Shown: piece after piece, positions 51,677-60,002 of the stretch
Layout: each line of letters starts with the position of its first letter
Position numbering within the stretch: position 1 is the first letter of the stretch
DNA from: Hydrogenoanaerobacterium saccharovorans
GTDB taxonomy: Bacteria; Bacillota; Clostridia; Oscillospirales; Ruminococcaceae
Direction of reading: 5' to 3'
DNA length: 64,000 bases
Assembly: GCF_003814745.1 (NCBI RefSeq)
Contig: NZ_RKRD01000002.1
Span: forward strand, 62,001-126,000
Notes under the pieces: generated by a model
What the model was told of the DNA's origin: nothing
Seen by the model: the letters and a program-made list of their open reading frames with translations, nothing else
Database searches by the model: none
Translations under genes and position numbers: made by a program

Positions 51677-53830
51677 TCAACCCACAGCTTGCTTGATGCT
51701 TAAAGAAATACGTTTGCGTTTTAAATCTACCCCAAGCACGCGAACCTTGACGATGTCGCCTACCTTTACCGCCTCGGATGGGTGCTTGATGTAGCGGTCG
51801 GCTATTTCAGAAATGTGTACCAGCCCGTCTTCGTGTACGCCGATATCTACAAAGCACCCAAAATCGATGACATTGCGGACGGTGCCGTCCAGCAGCATGC
51901 CCTCTTTTAAATCTTCCAAGGACATTACGTCGGTGCGCAGCAGCGGTTTGGGCAGTTCGTCACGCGGGTCGCGCCCGGGCTTGAGCAGCTCTGAGATGAT
52001 ATCGTTAAGGGTAGGCACACCTACACCCGTTTGTTCGGCAAGCTTTGGCATACCAATTTTTTCGGCACGCTCGCGGAGTTCACTTATTTGAGTGTTTTTT
52101 ACCTCGGTGAGTGTATAGCCGCAAAGCTCCAGCAGCTTTTTAGCCGCATCATAGCTTTCGGGGTGAACCGAGGTGTTATCCAAAATATTCTTCCCGCTGA
52201 TTACGCGTAAAAACCCTGCACACTGCTCAAAAGCTTTTTTGCCCAGTTTGGGTACTTTTAACAGCTGTTTCCGCTCGGTAAACTCGCCGTTTTCTTCGCG
52301 GAAAGCGACGATGTTTTTTGCTACGCCGCTGTTGACACCTGCGACATGTGCCAGCAGTGCAAACGAGGCGGTGTTAACATCTACGCCAACCGAGTTTACA
52401 CAGCTTTCCACCACGCCGTTCAGGCTCTCATCCAGCCGAGCTTTGGGCATATCGTGCTGGTATTGCCCTACGCCAATTGCCTTGGGGTCAATCTTAACCA
52501 GTTCTGCCAAAGGGTCTTGCAAACGTCGTGCAATCGAAACCGCACTGCGCAGCGATACATCGTATTCGGGGAATTCTTCCGCGGCAAGTTTGCTAGCGGA
52601 ATATACCGAAGCACCCGCTTCGCTTACCACCATATAGGCGGCTTGGCAGTCCAGTTCCTTTAACAGGTCGGCAATGAATACCTCCGATTCGTGCGAGGCG
52701 GTGCCGTTGCCAATCGCGATGGTGGTAACCTTATGTTTTAGTATAAATGCTTTTGTGATGCGCTTTGCCTCTTCCATTTTACCCGCACTGCCCAATGTGG
52801 GGTAGATGACGCCTGTTTCGAGCACTTTACCCGTCGCGTCTACCACCGCAAGCTTGCAGCCGGTGCGGTAGCCGGGGTCAAGCCCCAAAGTTACCGAGTT
52901 TTTTACAGGCGGTTGAATCAGCAGATGGCGCAGATTTAAACCGAACACTTTAATTGCCTGTTCCGCTGCAGTTTCGGTAAGCTGGCTGCGGATTTCGCGC
53001 TCAAGCGAAGGGAAAATCAAGCGGTCGTAGCCGTCTTCCGCGGCGGCTTTTACAATGGCGGAAGATGAATTTTCGCCTTTGATGTAATGGCGGAATAAAA
53101 TGGATTTGCACACATCGTTATCTGCCGCTATGGATACTTTCAAGAAATCTTCGCGCTCGCCGCGGTCAATAGCCAACACGCGGTGCCCTGCAATGCGGTT
53201 TACCGGCTCCGAATATTCGTTGTACATTTCGTAAACGCCCATATCGTCTTTGGTGCCCGCCGTTTTTACCATACCAAACTTAAACATGTATTGGCGCAGC
53301 AGCTTGCGGCAGTCGGCGTTATCCGAAATCATTTCCGCAATAATATCTTGCGCGCCGGCAAGCGCTTCTTCTGTAGTGGCAACGCCTTTTTCTTCGTTGA
53401 TGTATTCGGTAGCCGCAGTTTGCGGTTGAAACGACGGCTCTTGCAGTAAAATCTTCACCGCAAGTGGTTCCAACCCTTTTTCTTTCGCCACACTGGCGCG
53501 GGTTTTGCGCTTTGGTTTGTAAGGGCGGTAAATATCCTCCACCTCAGACAAGGTTTTGGCATCTGCAAGGGCTTTTTCTATTTCTTCGGTCATTTGCTCC
53601 AGAGCTGTGATGGAGGTGCGTACTTCGTCTTTGCGTTTTTCTAAACCGCGCAAATAAGTAAGACGCTCAAACAGTTCGCGCAGAACCTGATCGTCCAGCG
53701 AGCCGGTAAGCTCTTTACGGTATCGTGCGATAAACGGGATGGTGTTTCCGTCATCAATCAGCTTGACGGTGTTTTCCACCTGCTGTTCGCGCAGTTTGAA
53801 TTCGGCAGTGAGTTGTTTTATCAAATCCAT
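51677..53830 (-). CDS. tex: Transcription accessory protein Tex
   Basis: 717 residues. Order of domains: N-terminal Tex domain, YqgF-like RNase-H fold (LGLDPGYRTGCKLAVVD), helix-hairpin-helix pair (VGVDVNTASFALLAHVAGVN), and a C-terminal S1 domain (GMLLDGTVRNVIDFGCFVDI). Binds nucleic acid and influences transcription in other bacteria. ATG 53830 has only a weak GGGA. Single gene. Confidence 0.95.
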   Translation of the reverse strand: MDLIKQLTAEFKLREQQVENTVKLIDDGNTIPFIARYRKELTGSLDDQVLRELFERLTYLRGLEKRKDEVRTSITALEQMTEEIEKALADAKTLSEVEDIYRPYKPKRKTRASVAKEKGLEPLAVKILLQEPSFQPQTAATEYINEEKGVATTEEALAGAQDIIAEMISDNADCRKLLRQYMFKFGMVKTAGTKDDMGVYEMYNEYSEPVNRIAGHRVLAIDRGEREDFLKVSIAADNDVCKSILFRHYIKGENSSSAIVKAAAEDGYDRLIFPSLEREIRSQLTETAAEQAIKVFGLNLRHLLIQPPVKNSVTLGLDPGYRTGCKLAVVDATGKVLETGVIYPTLGSAGKMEEAKRITKAFILKHKVTTIAIGNGTASHESEVFIADLLKELDCQAAYMVVSEAGASVYSASKLAAEEFPEYDVSLRSAVSIARRLQDPLAELVKIDPKAIGVGQYQHDMPKARLDESLNGVVESCVNSVGVDVNTASFALLAHVAGVNSGVAKNIVAFREENGEFTERKQLLKVPKLGKKAFEQCAGFLRVISGKNILDNTSVHPESYDAAKKLLELCGYTLTEVKNTQISELRERAEKIGMPKLAEQTGVGVPTLNDIISELLKPGRDPRDELPKPLLRTDVMSLEDLKEGMLLDGTVRNVIDFGCFVDIGVHEDGLVHISEIADRYIKHPSEAVKVGDIVKVRVLGVDLKRKRISLSIKQAVG

Positions 53831-54087
53831 GTTGTCCCATTCCAATCATAAACAAAATATAGGCATATTATACCATGATGCTGTAATTAAAACTGTAAAA
53901 TCTACAAATCCTATCGATGGTGTTTGTTTTGTATTACCATAAGTATGTATATTTTTCTGTACTATTATCCAACCCCGTCCTTTTGGAAATTGTGTTTTAG
54001 TATACCACAAACGCAACGCGGTTGTGGTATGATAGCGCATCGGAACGGCAGCATGCGGCGCGAGCAAACTGCCCGGCGCATAAAGCT

Positions 54088-54118
54088 GGTATAATAACCG
54101 CGTTGCGGTTATTATACC
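54088..54118. repeat. Palindromic repeat element, copy 2
   Basis: GGTATAATAACCGC, loop GTT, GCGGTTATTATACC: perfect 14-bp arms. Shares core and loop size with 16701-16731. Confidence 0.7.
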
Positions 54119-54358
54119 ACAAAACACGTATTTTGTGCGCATAAAACCCAATTTGGGTTGAACCTTTCGTACCGCAAGTATTATTCTTTTCTGATAAAAC
54201 AGTACGCGGTCGGAACGTGCTCGCGCAAGAAACAGCGGTGATGATGTTGGGCTGCTTTTGAGCACCGTGAGCACCTAAAAATAATATGAGATGTTTACAG
54301 TTTACGCTTGCTTTTATACGTTTTTATGTCAAAAAAGCAGGTACATGCGCTGTTTTTC

Positions 54359-54386
54359 TTGACTATTGCAGAAAACAACCTAAAAT
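54359..54386 (+). promoter_or_regulatory. Promoter of the DUF1015 gene
   Basis: TTGACT (54359-54364), 16 bases, TAAAAT (54381-54386). Confidence 0.55.
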
Positions 54387-54428
54387 AATAGGTAAGGTAT
54401 TGTTAAATTTGATTATGAGGTGCAGAAT

Positions 54429-55706
54429 ATGTTACAAGTGAAACCGTTTCGCGCAATGCGCTTTAACACGCAAAAAGCAGGCACAATCAGTTCCCTTTGC
54501 TGCCCGCCGTACGACATTATAAGTGAAGAGCAGCGCAAGGCGTACATTGCTGCAAACGAGCATAATATTATTCGTTTGGAGCTGCCCCGTGGCGAAACCC
54601 CTTACGAAACAGCGGGTGCAACCTTAAAAGAGTGGCTTGCCGAGGGCGTTCTTGCGCAAGACGATAAGGCAGGCATCTATCTTTACGAAGAAGAATTTAC
54701 CGTTAAAGGTGAAACCAAGCGTGTCAAGGGCTTTATCTCGCTGGTAAAGCTGGAAGAATTCGAAAAAGAAATTATTCTGCCGCATGAAGAAACTTTGTCC
54801 AAGGCAAAAGCAGACCGATTTAACCTGATGAGCAGTACCTACTGCAACTTTAGCCAAATTTATTCTTTGTATTTTGATGAAAATAGAAAAGTAGCAACTA
54901 TAATAGAGCGACTCTCCGCCGGCAGACCGGACGTGGAGTTTACTGCGGAGGACGGTATTGTTCACCGCCTGTGGTGCGTATATGAGCAAGAAGAGATCAA
55001 CGCCGTTGCCAAGCTGATGGAGGACAAAAAGGCATATATCGCCGATGGGCACCATCGTTACGAAACCGCACTGAACTTTCGTAATCATCTGCGTGAGCAG
55101 GGCGTTATTACCGATGACAGCCACCTCGGCAACTATGTGATGATGATGCTCGTGAATATGGAGCACGAAGGGCTTGTGGTGTTCCCCACCCACCGCATTG
55201 TAAAAAATTTGGCAAGTTTTGATGAGCAAGCTGTGCTGCATGCTTGCGAGCAGTATTTTGATATCGAAACGAAACAGGGTGATATGCAGGCGCCTTTGGA
55301 GGAAAAGTACAACCAAGGCAAAAAAAGCTTTGTGCTTTATACAGGCAAAAAAGAGTGGCGCCAGTTAACGCTTAAAGACGATAAAGTGATGACTGAATTG
55401 CTGCCCGAAATGAGCGAAGCATATAAAAATTTGGATGTCTCTATCCTGCATACCCTTGTGTTGGAGCGTATTTTCGGCATTGATAAAGAAAACATGGCAA
55501 ATCAGGTGAATTTGCGCTATACCCGCGATTTTGATGAGGCAATCGAAGCGGTAGACGGCGGTGAAGCAAACTGTGCGTTCATCATCAACCCTACCCGTGT
55601 AAGCGAGATTGCGGCGGTTGCGGAAGCAAAAGAAAAAATGCCCCAAAAGAGCACCTATTTTTACCCCAAGCTGATTACAGGGCTTGTGATGAACAAACTG
55701 CAATAA
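54429..55706 (+). CDS. DUF1015 (SerK-like) protein
   Basis: 425 residues. Starts VKPFRAMRFN with CCPPYDII, and contains the signature KKAYIADGHHRYETAL. The family includes the free serine kinase SerK of archaea; bacterial members often sit beside serA and serC but here the gene is alone. Serine phosphorylation is thus possible, unproven. ATG 54429 stands six bases after GAGGTG. Confidence 0.85.
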   Translation: MLQVKPFRAMRFNTQKAGTISSLCCPPYDIISEEQRKAYIAANEHNIIRLELPRGETPYETAGATLKEWLAEGVLAQDDKAGIYLYEEEFTVKGETKRVKGFISLVKLEEFEKEIILPHEETLSKAKADRFNLMSSTYCNFSQIYSLYFDENRKVATIIERLSAGRPDVEFTAEDGIVHRLWCVYEQEEINAVAKLMEDKKAYIADGHHRYETALNFRNHLREQGVITDDSHLGNYVMMMLVNMEHEGLVVFPTHRIVKNLASFDEQAVLHACEQYFDIETKQGDMQAPLEEKYNQGKKSFVLYTGKKEWRQLTLKDDKVMTELLPEMSEAYKNLDVSILHTLVLERIFGIDKENMANQVNLRYTRDFDEAIEAVDGGEANCAFIINPTRVSEIAAVAEAKEKMPQKSTYFYPKLITGLVMNKLQ

Positions 55707-55733
55707 GTATAAGTTACGAAAAGAGCTGAGGTT

Positions 55734-56573
55734 TTGGAACTGCAAATGTTACTCGCAATCCAAGCGATTGCCAACCCGGTATTGGATTATTTGTTTATTG
55801 CTGTTACCATACTGGGCGAGCCGATAGCCGCGATTATCGTGCTCACCGTTGTATATTGGTTATGGGATAAAGAAACCGGCGAGTATATGAGTTTTACACT
55901 GCTGCTCTCGCTGAATATAAACGGGCTTGTTAAAAATATATTTAAGCTCCCCCGCCCCATAGGTGAAAAGGGCGTTCGCACCTTGCGCCCCGAAACTGCC
56001 ACGGGCAATTCGTTCCCAAGCGGGCACACGCAAACGGCAGCAACGCTTTATTGCTCTTATGCATGGCGTGTGCGCCGTACGTGGATTACTGCGGGTGCGC
56101 TGTTGCTCACCGTGCTGACGGCAGTTTCAAGGCTGTACCTTGGTGTACATTGGCCCAAAGACGTACTGGCAGGGCTGCTGCTGGGCGTTGCAGTTTCTAT
56201 CGGCGGGTACCTGCTGTTTACCAACATCAACCGCGATGGCTGTGAGCGGGTGTATCTGCTTACGGCGGCAATATTTTTACCGCTTGCAATTTTGTTGGCA
56301 GATGCCGATTTTGCCAAAAGTTATGGAATGCTGTTGGGTTTTGCTGTGGCAGTGCCGTTGGAGCACCGTTATGTAAAGTTTTCAACCGATTACCTGACAC
56401 TTGGTGGAAAACTTAAGCGCGAAGCATTGGGTTTGGCGGTGTTAATAGCCGCCAAGTTATTACTCAAAATGGTTTTGCCTGCTACCCTGCTGTTTGATGC
56501 TTTAGAATATGCGATGATTGCGTTTATTACGTTTTTTGTATGCCCTATGTTGTTTGTAAAATTGCGCATTTAA
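55734..56573 (+). CDS. PAP2-family membrane phosphatase
   Basis: 279 residues and about seven membrane helices. All three phosphatase motifs are present: KLPRP (with NIF before), NSFPSGHTQ and SRLYLGVHWPKD. Substrate is probably a lipid phosphate such as undecaprenyl pyrophosphate or phosphatidate. TTG 55734 is the likely start; ATG 55746 is the alternative. 27 bases after the DUF1015 gene. Confidence 0.88.
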   Translation: MELQMLLAIQAIANPVLDYLFIAVTILGEPIAAIIVLTVVYWLWDKETGEYMSFTLLLSLNINGLVKNIFKLPRPIGEKGVRTLRPETATGNSFPSGHTQTAATLYCSYAWRVRRTWITAGALLLTVLTAVSRLYLGVHWPKDVLAGLLLGVAVSIGGYLLFTNINRDGCERVYLLTAAIFLPLAILLADADFAKSYGMLLGFAVAVPLEHRYVKFSTDYLTLGGKLKREALGLAVLIAAKLLLKMVLPATLLFDALEYAMIAFITFFVCPMLFVKLRI

Positions 56574-56577
56574 GCAT

Positions 56578-56615
56578 AAAAAGCCCCGATGACGAATTGG
56601 TTCATCGGGGCTTTT
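56578..56615. terminator. Bidirectional terminator after the PAP2 gene
   Basis: AAAAGCCCCGATGA pairs with TCATCGGGGCTTTT; it also ends the minus-strand small gene. Confidence 0.9.
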
Positions 56616-56629
56616 AGTATGAAGAATCA

Positions 56630-56779
56630 TTATCGTTCGCTGACATAAGAATCATCCTCCCCGTAAAAGATGAAGTCATCCAAATCACCGGACACATGGA
56701 ACCAATCGAAATGGAGCGGGGTGATGTCATCCGATAGTTTCTGAGGTTCCGTTTGATGGTTTTGGTTGTTTTTATCCAT
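56630..56779 (-). CDS. Small acidic protein (unknown)
   Basis: 49 residues with an excellent ribosome site (AAGGAGGCGGT) before ATG 56779 and its own terminator. Asp/Glu-rich C-terminal half with aromatic residues (FDWFHVSGDLDDFIFYGEDD). No cysteine, no membrane helix, no known family. Not antisense to a gene. Expression signals are good, so it is likely real. Confidence 0.6.
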   Translation of the reverse strand: MDKNNQNHQTEPQKLSDDITPLHFDWFHVSGDLDDFIFYGEDDSYVSER

Positions 56780-56881
56780 AGTACCGCCTCCTTTTCTTTT
56801 GAGAGCTAATGATTATTCTATGCGCAGGCAAAAGAAAAGATGCATGGACTAAAGACGATACGCCCAAAACTACTTATGAAA

Positions 56882-56916
56882 CTGCTAAAGGGACGGTATT
56901 ACCGTCCCTTTAGCAG
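56882..56916. repeat. 35-bp hairpin with perfect 16-bp arms
   Basis: CTGCTAAAGGGACGGT, loop ATT, ACCGTCCCTTTAGCAG. No T-run follows on either side and no gene ends here, so it is not an ordinary terminator. Confidence 0.6.
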
Positions 56917-57037
56917 TGTTAAACTATTTCTATCGAGTCTAGATGGAGATATCAGTATTTGTACTATAAGCATACAACGAAACCATAAGGTTCGTCAAGC
57001 GCTATCGGCTTTTTGCCTGTTTTATTCTACTGTATCA

Positions 57038-57056
57038 TGTTATACTTAGCATAACA
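57038..57056. promoter_or_regulatory. Inverted repeat over the presumed -10 of the CdaR-type gene
   Basis: TGTTAT-N7-ATAACA, overlapping TATACT at 57041-57046. Possible operator for autoregulation. Confidence 0.4.
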
Positions 57057-57143
57057 TAACACCCAAATGTGTTGGGAATATGAAATCTCGGTTGATATCC
57101 TACCAAATAATCGGCAAGCAGTACAGCAAAGGAGGGTAAATTC

Positions 57144-58304
57144 ATGCAAATATCCAAGGATAATGCAATGAAAATTGTCACCGAAATCAGCGGTATCATC
57201 AATCAGCATGTCAATATGATGGACGAGCGGGGCATCATCATCGCAAGCACTGACCCAGAGCGGCTGGGCACATTTCATGCCGGTGCGGCGCAGGTTGTAT
57301 CAAATAAGCTGGAAGAACTCATCGTGCAAAACAACAGTGAGTACGAGGGCACACGCAAAGGCATCAACCTGCCCATTGTCTTTCAAAACGAGGTAGTCGG
57401 GGTCATTGGTATTACGGGCGAACGCGAAAAGGTGGTAAAATACGGGCAGATTATTAAAAAAATGACTGAGATTCTTTTGCTTGACACCAGTGCCAAAGAA
57501 CAAAAAAAGATTGATGACCGCATTCGTGCCCGCTTTTTGGATGAGTGGGTTTTTGGCGATGCAGGCAATTTTAATCAGCCTTTTATCGAGCGCGGTATCG
57601 AGCTGGGGATAGATATCACGGTACCCCGCCGTGTACTGGTGGCATCGATTATAGAATTAAAAAATTACAGCGATAATCCGGAAGGGCAGCGGCTGATTGA
57701 CAATGTGAATAAAACGGTAAGGCATATGATGGAACAGACAAGCGGCGGTGTATTTATGAAAACGGCGTTTCAGTTCGTTTGTTTGGTACCCGATTGCCCC
57801 GATGAACAAATGAACAGGCTTGCGGAGCAGATTGCCCGCACGGTATATGGTGCGTTCCAGGTGCGCCTCGCAATTGGGATAGACAGCCGAGCGGCAAGTT
57901 ACAGCCTAATACACCAGTCCTACATCAAAGCAGAAAAAGCTTTGCGGGCATGTGTGTCCTCTTCTGATAAAAAGCCGCGTTTTTATAACGACATCAATGT
58001 GGAGCTGTTTATGGGTGATATTCCAAAGGCAACCAAAGAAGAATTTGTGCGCAGAGTATTTCGGGGCTGTACACCGGAAGAAATTGAAAACTGGATGCCC
58101 CTTTTGCAGGCATTTTTTGATGTTGACGGCTCGATAGGGCTTGCAGCACAACGCCTGTTTATACACAAAAACACGTTGCAATATAAACTGAAAAAACTAC
58201 ATGAGCTTACAGGATACGACCCCCGCAGCCTTTCGAATGCGGCACTGTTTACCATGGCAATCCAGTTTTACAACGAAAACCGCGATGAATTGCTGCTGTA
58301 TTGA
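57144..58304 (+). CDS. CdaR-family (sugar diacid) transcriptional regulator
   Basis: 386 residues. N-terminal sugar-diacid sensing domain (ISGIINQHVNMMDERGIIIASTDPER, ending at about 130), central part, and C-terminal PucR-type helix-turn-helix (LAAQRLFIHKNTLQYKLKKL). Followed by a GntP-type permease and a glycerate kinase, so it is predicted to activate glycerate (or glucarate-derived) use in response to a diacid or glycerate. Strong AAAGGAGGG. Confidence 0.9.
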   Translation: MQISKDNAMKIVTEISGIINQHVNMMDERGIIIASTDPERLGTFHAGAAQVVSNKLEELIVQNNSEYEGTRKGINLPIVFQNEVVGVIGITGEREKVVKYGQIIKKMTEILLLDTSAKEQKKIDDRIRARFLDEWVFGDAGNFNQPFIERGIELGIDITVPRRVLVASIIELKNYSDNPEGQRLIDNVNKTVRHMMEQTSGGVFMKTAFQFVCLVPDCPDEQMNRLAEQIARTVYGAFQVRLAIGIDSRAASYSLIHQSYIKAEKALRACVSSSDKKPRFYNDINVELFMGDIPKATKEEFVRRVFRGCTPEEIENWMPLLQAFFDVDGSIGLAAQRLFIHKNTLQYKLKKLHELTGYDPRSLSNAALFTMAIQFYNENRDELLLY

Positions 58305-58362
58305 TAAACATGCACAACTTGCCTTGCGTATTTTTTATACGTTTGTTTTGAGTAACATAAAA

Positions 58363-58390
58363 TTGTCAATAATTGTGGTAACGGTAATAT
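58363..58390 (+). promoter_or_regulatory. Promoter of the permease gene
   Basis: TTGTCA (58363-58368), 16 bases, TAATAT (58385-58390), 138 bases before the start codon. Confidence 0.4.
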
Positions 58391-58527
58391 AGACATGACT
58401 GTTATAGATGCTATACAATAATGATAGTGAACAACTGTTTTGCTATAAAATTTTGTGTAAAATGACAGTTGGGCGGCTGCGGGCGGTATGCCGCATCACA
58501 AATTATTACTTGATGGGGGTAGTTACT

Positions 58528-59904
58528 ATGACCGGTATCACACTTATCGTTACCTTTGTCATTGCAATTATTGTAATGATACTCGCAATCTCCAAATTCA
58601 AGCTGCATCCGTTTTTAGCCATTATGGGTATTGCACTGTTGCTTGCCATTGTTGTGGGCATTCCTCTCAAAGAGATCCCCTCCACCATTGGCGCAGGCTT
58701 TAGCGGCACATTTTCAAGCATCGGTATTGTCATCATTTTGGGCGCGCTGATCGGTTTGTATCTTGAAAAAACAGGCGGTGCTATCAAACTGGCAGATGCG
58801 GTCATCAAGGTTGTGGGCAAAAAACGCCCTGAACTTGCCATATTGCTGATGGGCTGGATTGTTTCTATTCCCGTTTTCTGCGACAGTGGCTTTGTCATTC
58901 TCAACCCAATCCGCAAAGCAATCCGTCAAAGAACATTGACGTCAAGCGTGGCTATGACGGTGGCACTCTCGGGCGGCCTTTATATTTCGCACGTATTTAT
59001 TCCGCCTACACCGGGGCCGATTGCGGCTGCAGGTACTTTGGGTATTGGCGCCAATATGCTGCTGGTAATCGGAATGGGCGCACTGGTTTCTATCCCGTGC
59101 CTGATTGTTGCTTATTTCTTTGCAAAATACATTGGTAAAAAAGTAAAATCCAAAGATGAAATTGACGATAAAGAAGTAGTCAAAACTTATGAGCAATTGG
59201 TAAAAGAATACGGTAAACTGCCAAGCACGTTTATGTCGTTCGCGCCGATTATACTCCCCATTGTTCTGATGGCGTTGGGCTCTGTTTCAGCCATTCTGGG
59301 CTGGCAGGGGATGACAAGCGAACTTTGCACCTTCCTTGGTACGCCCATCATTGCGCTTACCGTTGGGTTGCTGTTTGGAATTGGCCTGCTTGCATCTACC
59401 AATAAAATGGGCGATTTCCGCGAATTAACCGACGAAACGCTCAAAACAGTTGGCCCTATCCTGTTTGTTACAGCGGCGGGCGGTGTGCTCGGCAAGGTAA
59501 TTACCACTGCAGGCTTTGTCGACTACATTAAAGAAAACGCTTCGTTCCTCTCCACAATCGGTATCTTCTTCCCGTTTATCATTGCAGCGATTTTAAAAAC
59601 GGCGCAGGGCTCATCTACCGTTGCCATTACCACAACTGCGGGTATCATGGGCTCGTTTGCCGAATCAGGTACGATGATGGAGGCACTTGGGCTTACCACG
59701 CCGTTGGCGGCGGCACTTACCGTAATGGCAATTGGTGCGGGCGCTATGACGGTATCGCACGCAAACGATTCGTATTTCTGGGTTGTTACCAACTTTGGTG
59801 AGATGAACCCGCAGGACGGTTACAAAACGCAGACTATGCTCACTTTACTGATGGGTATTGCAGCAATTATCTTCATTTGGGTTCTTTCCTTGTTTATCAT
59901 CTGA
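58528..59904 (+). CDS. GntP-family gluconate/glycerate permease
   Basis: 458 residues, about 12 membrane helices. Family motif FIPPTPGPIAAAGTLG and NDSYFWVV. Symports a sugar acid with H+. Position between the regulator and glycerate kinase points to glycerate as substrate, by context only. ATG 58528 stands eight bases after GGGGG. Confidence 0.9.
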   Translation: MTGITLIVTFVIAIIVMILAISKFKLHPFLAIMGIALLLAIVVGIPLKEIPSTIGAGFSGTFSSIGIVIILGALIGLYLEKTGGAIKLADAVIKVVGKKRPELAILLMGWIVSIPVFCDSGFVILNPIRKAIRQRTLTSSVAMTVALSGGLYISHVFIPPTPGPIAAAGTLGIGANMLLVIGMGALVSIPCLIVAYFFAKYIGKKVKSKDEIDDKEVVKTYEQLVKEYGKLPSTFMSFAPIILPIVLMALGSVSAILGWQGMTSELCTFLGTPIIALTVGLLFGIGLLASTNKMGDFRELTDETLKTVGPILFVTAAGGVLGKVITTAGFVDYIKENASFLSTIGIFFPFIIAAILKTAQGSSTVAITTTAGIMGSFAESGTMMEALGLTTPLAAALTVMAIGAGAMTVSHANDSYFWVVTNFGEMNPQDGYKTQTMLTLLMGIAAIIFIWVLSLFII

Positions 59905-59951
59905 CACAAATAAATCTTCCAACACATCCACACTCGCGTTGCAGAACACAG

Positions 59952-59981
59952 AAAAGCCGGACATTTTCTGTCCGGCTTTTC
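59952..59981 (+). terminator. Hairpin between the permease and kinase genes
   Basis: GAAAAGCCGGACA pairs with TGTCCGGCTTTTC around a 5-base loop. Read-through would be needed for the kinase gene unless it has its own promoter. Confidence 0.75.
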
Positions 59982-60002
59982 GGCTAAATAAAGGTGAAAT
60001 TT

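Larger units (their letters stand above)
53831..54428. other. 598-bp non-coding region rich in palindromes
   Basis: No plausible gene on either strand. It holds an inverted repeat ATACCACAA/TTGTGGTAT (54002-54030), the palindromic repeat copy 2 (54088-54118), CACAAAA/TTTTGTG (54118-54137) and AACCCA/TGGGTT (54145-54159) in close order. The DUF1015 promoter lies at its right end. Base use differs from the coding neighbours. Confidence 0.5.
56780..57143. other. 364-bp intergenic region before the CdaR-type gene
   Basis: Holds the perfect hairpin 56882-56916, the inverted repeat 57038-57056, and TATACT (57041-57046) as a likely -10 of the regulator. Nothing else seen. Confidence 0.45.

Noticed and set aside
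53846..54274. 142-codon minus-strand frame in the palindrome-rich region
   Set aside because: It runs through inverted repeats, lacks a ribosome site and has unlikely composition. The region is better described as non-coding.
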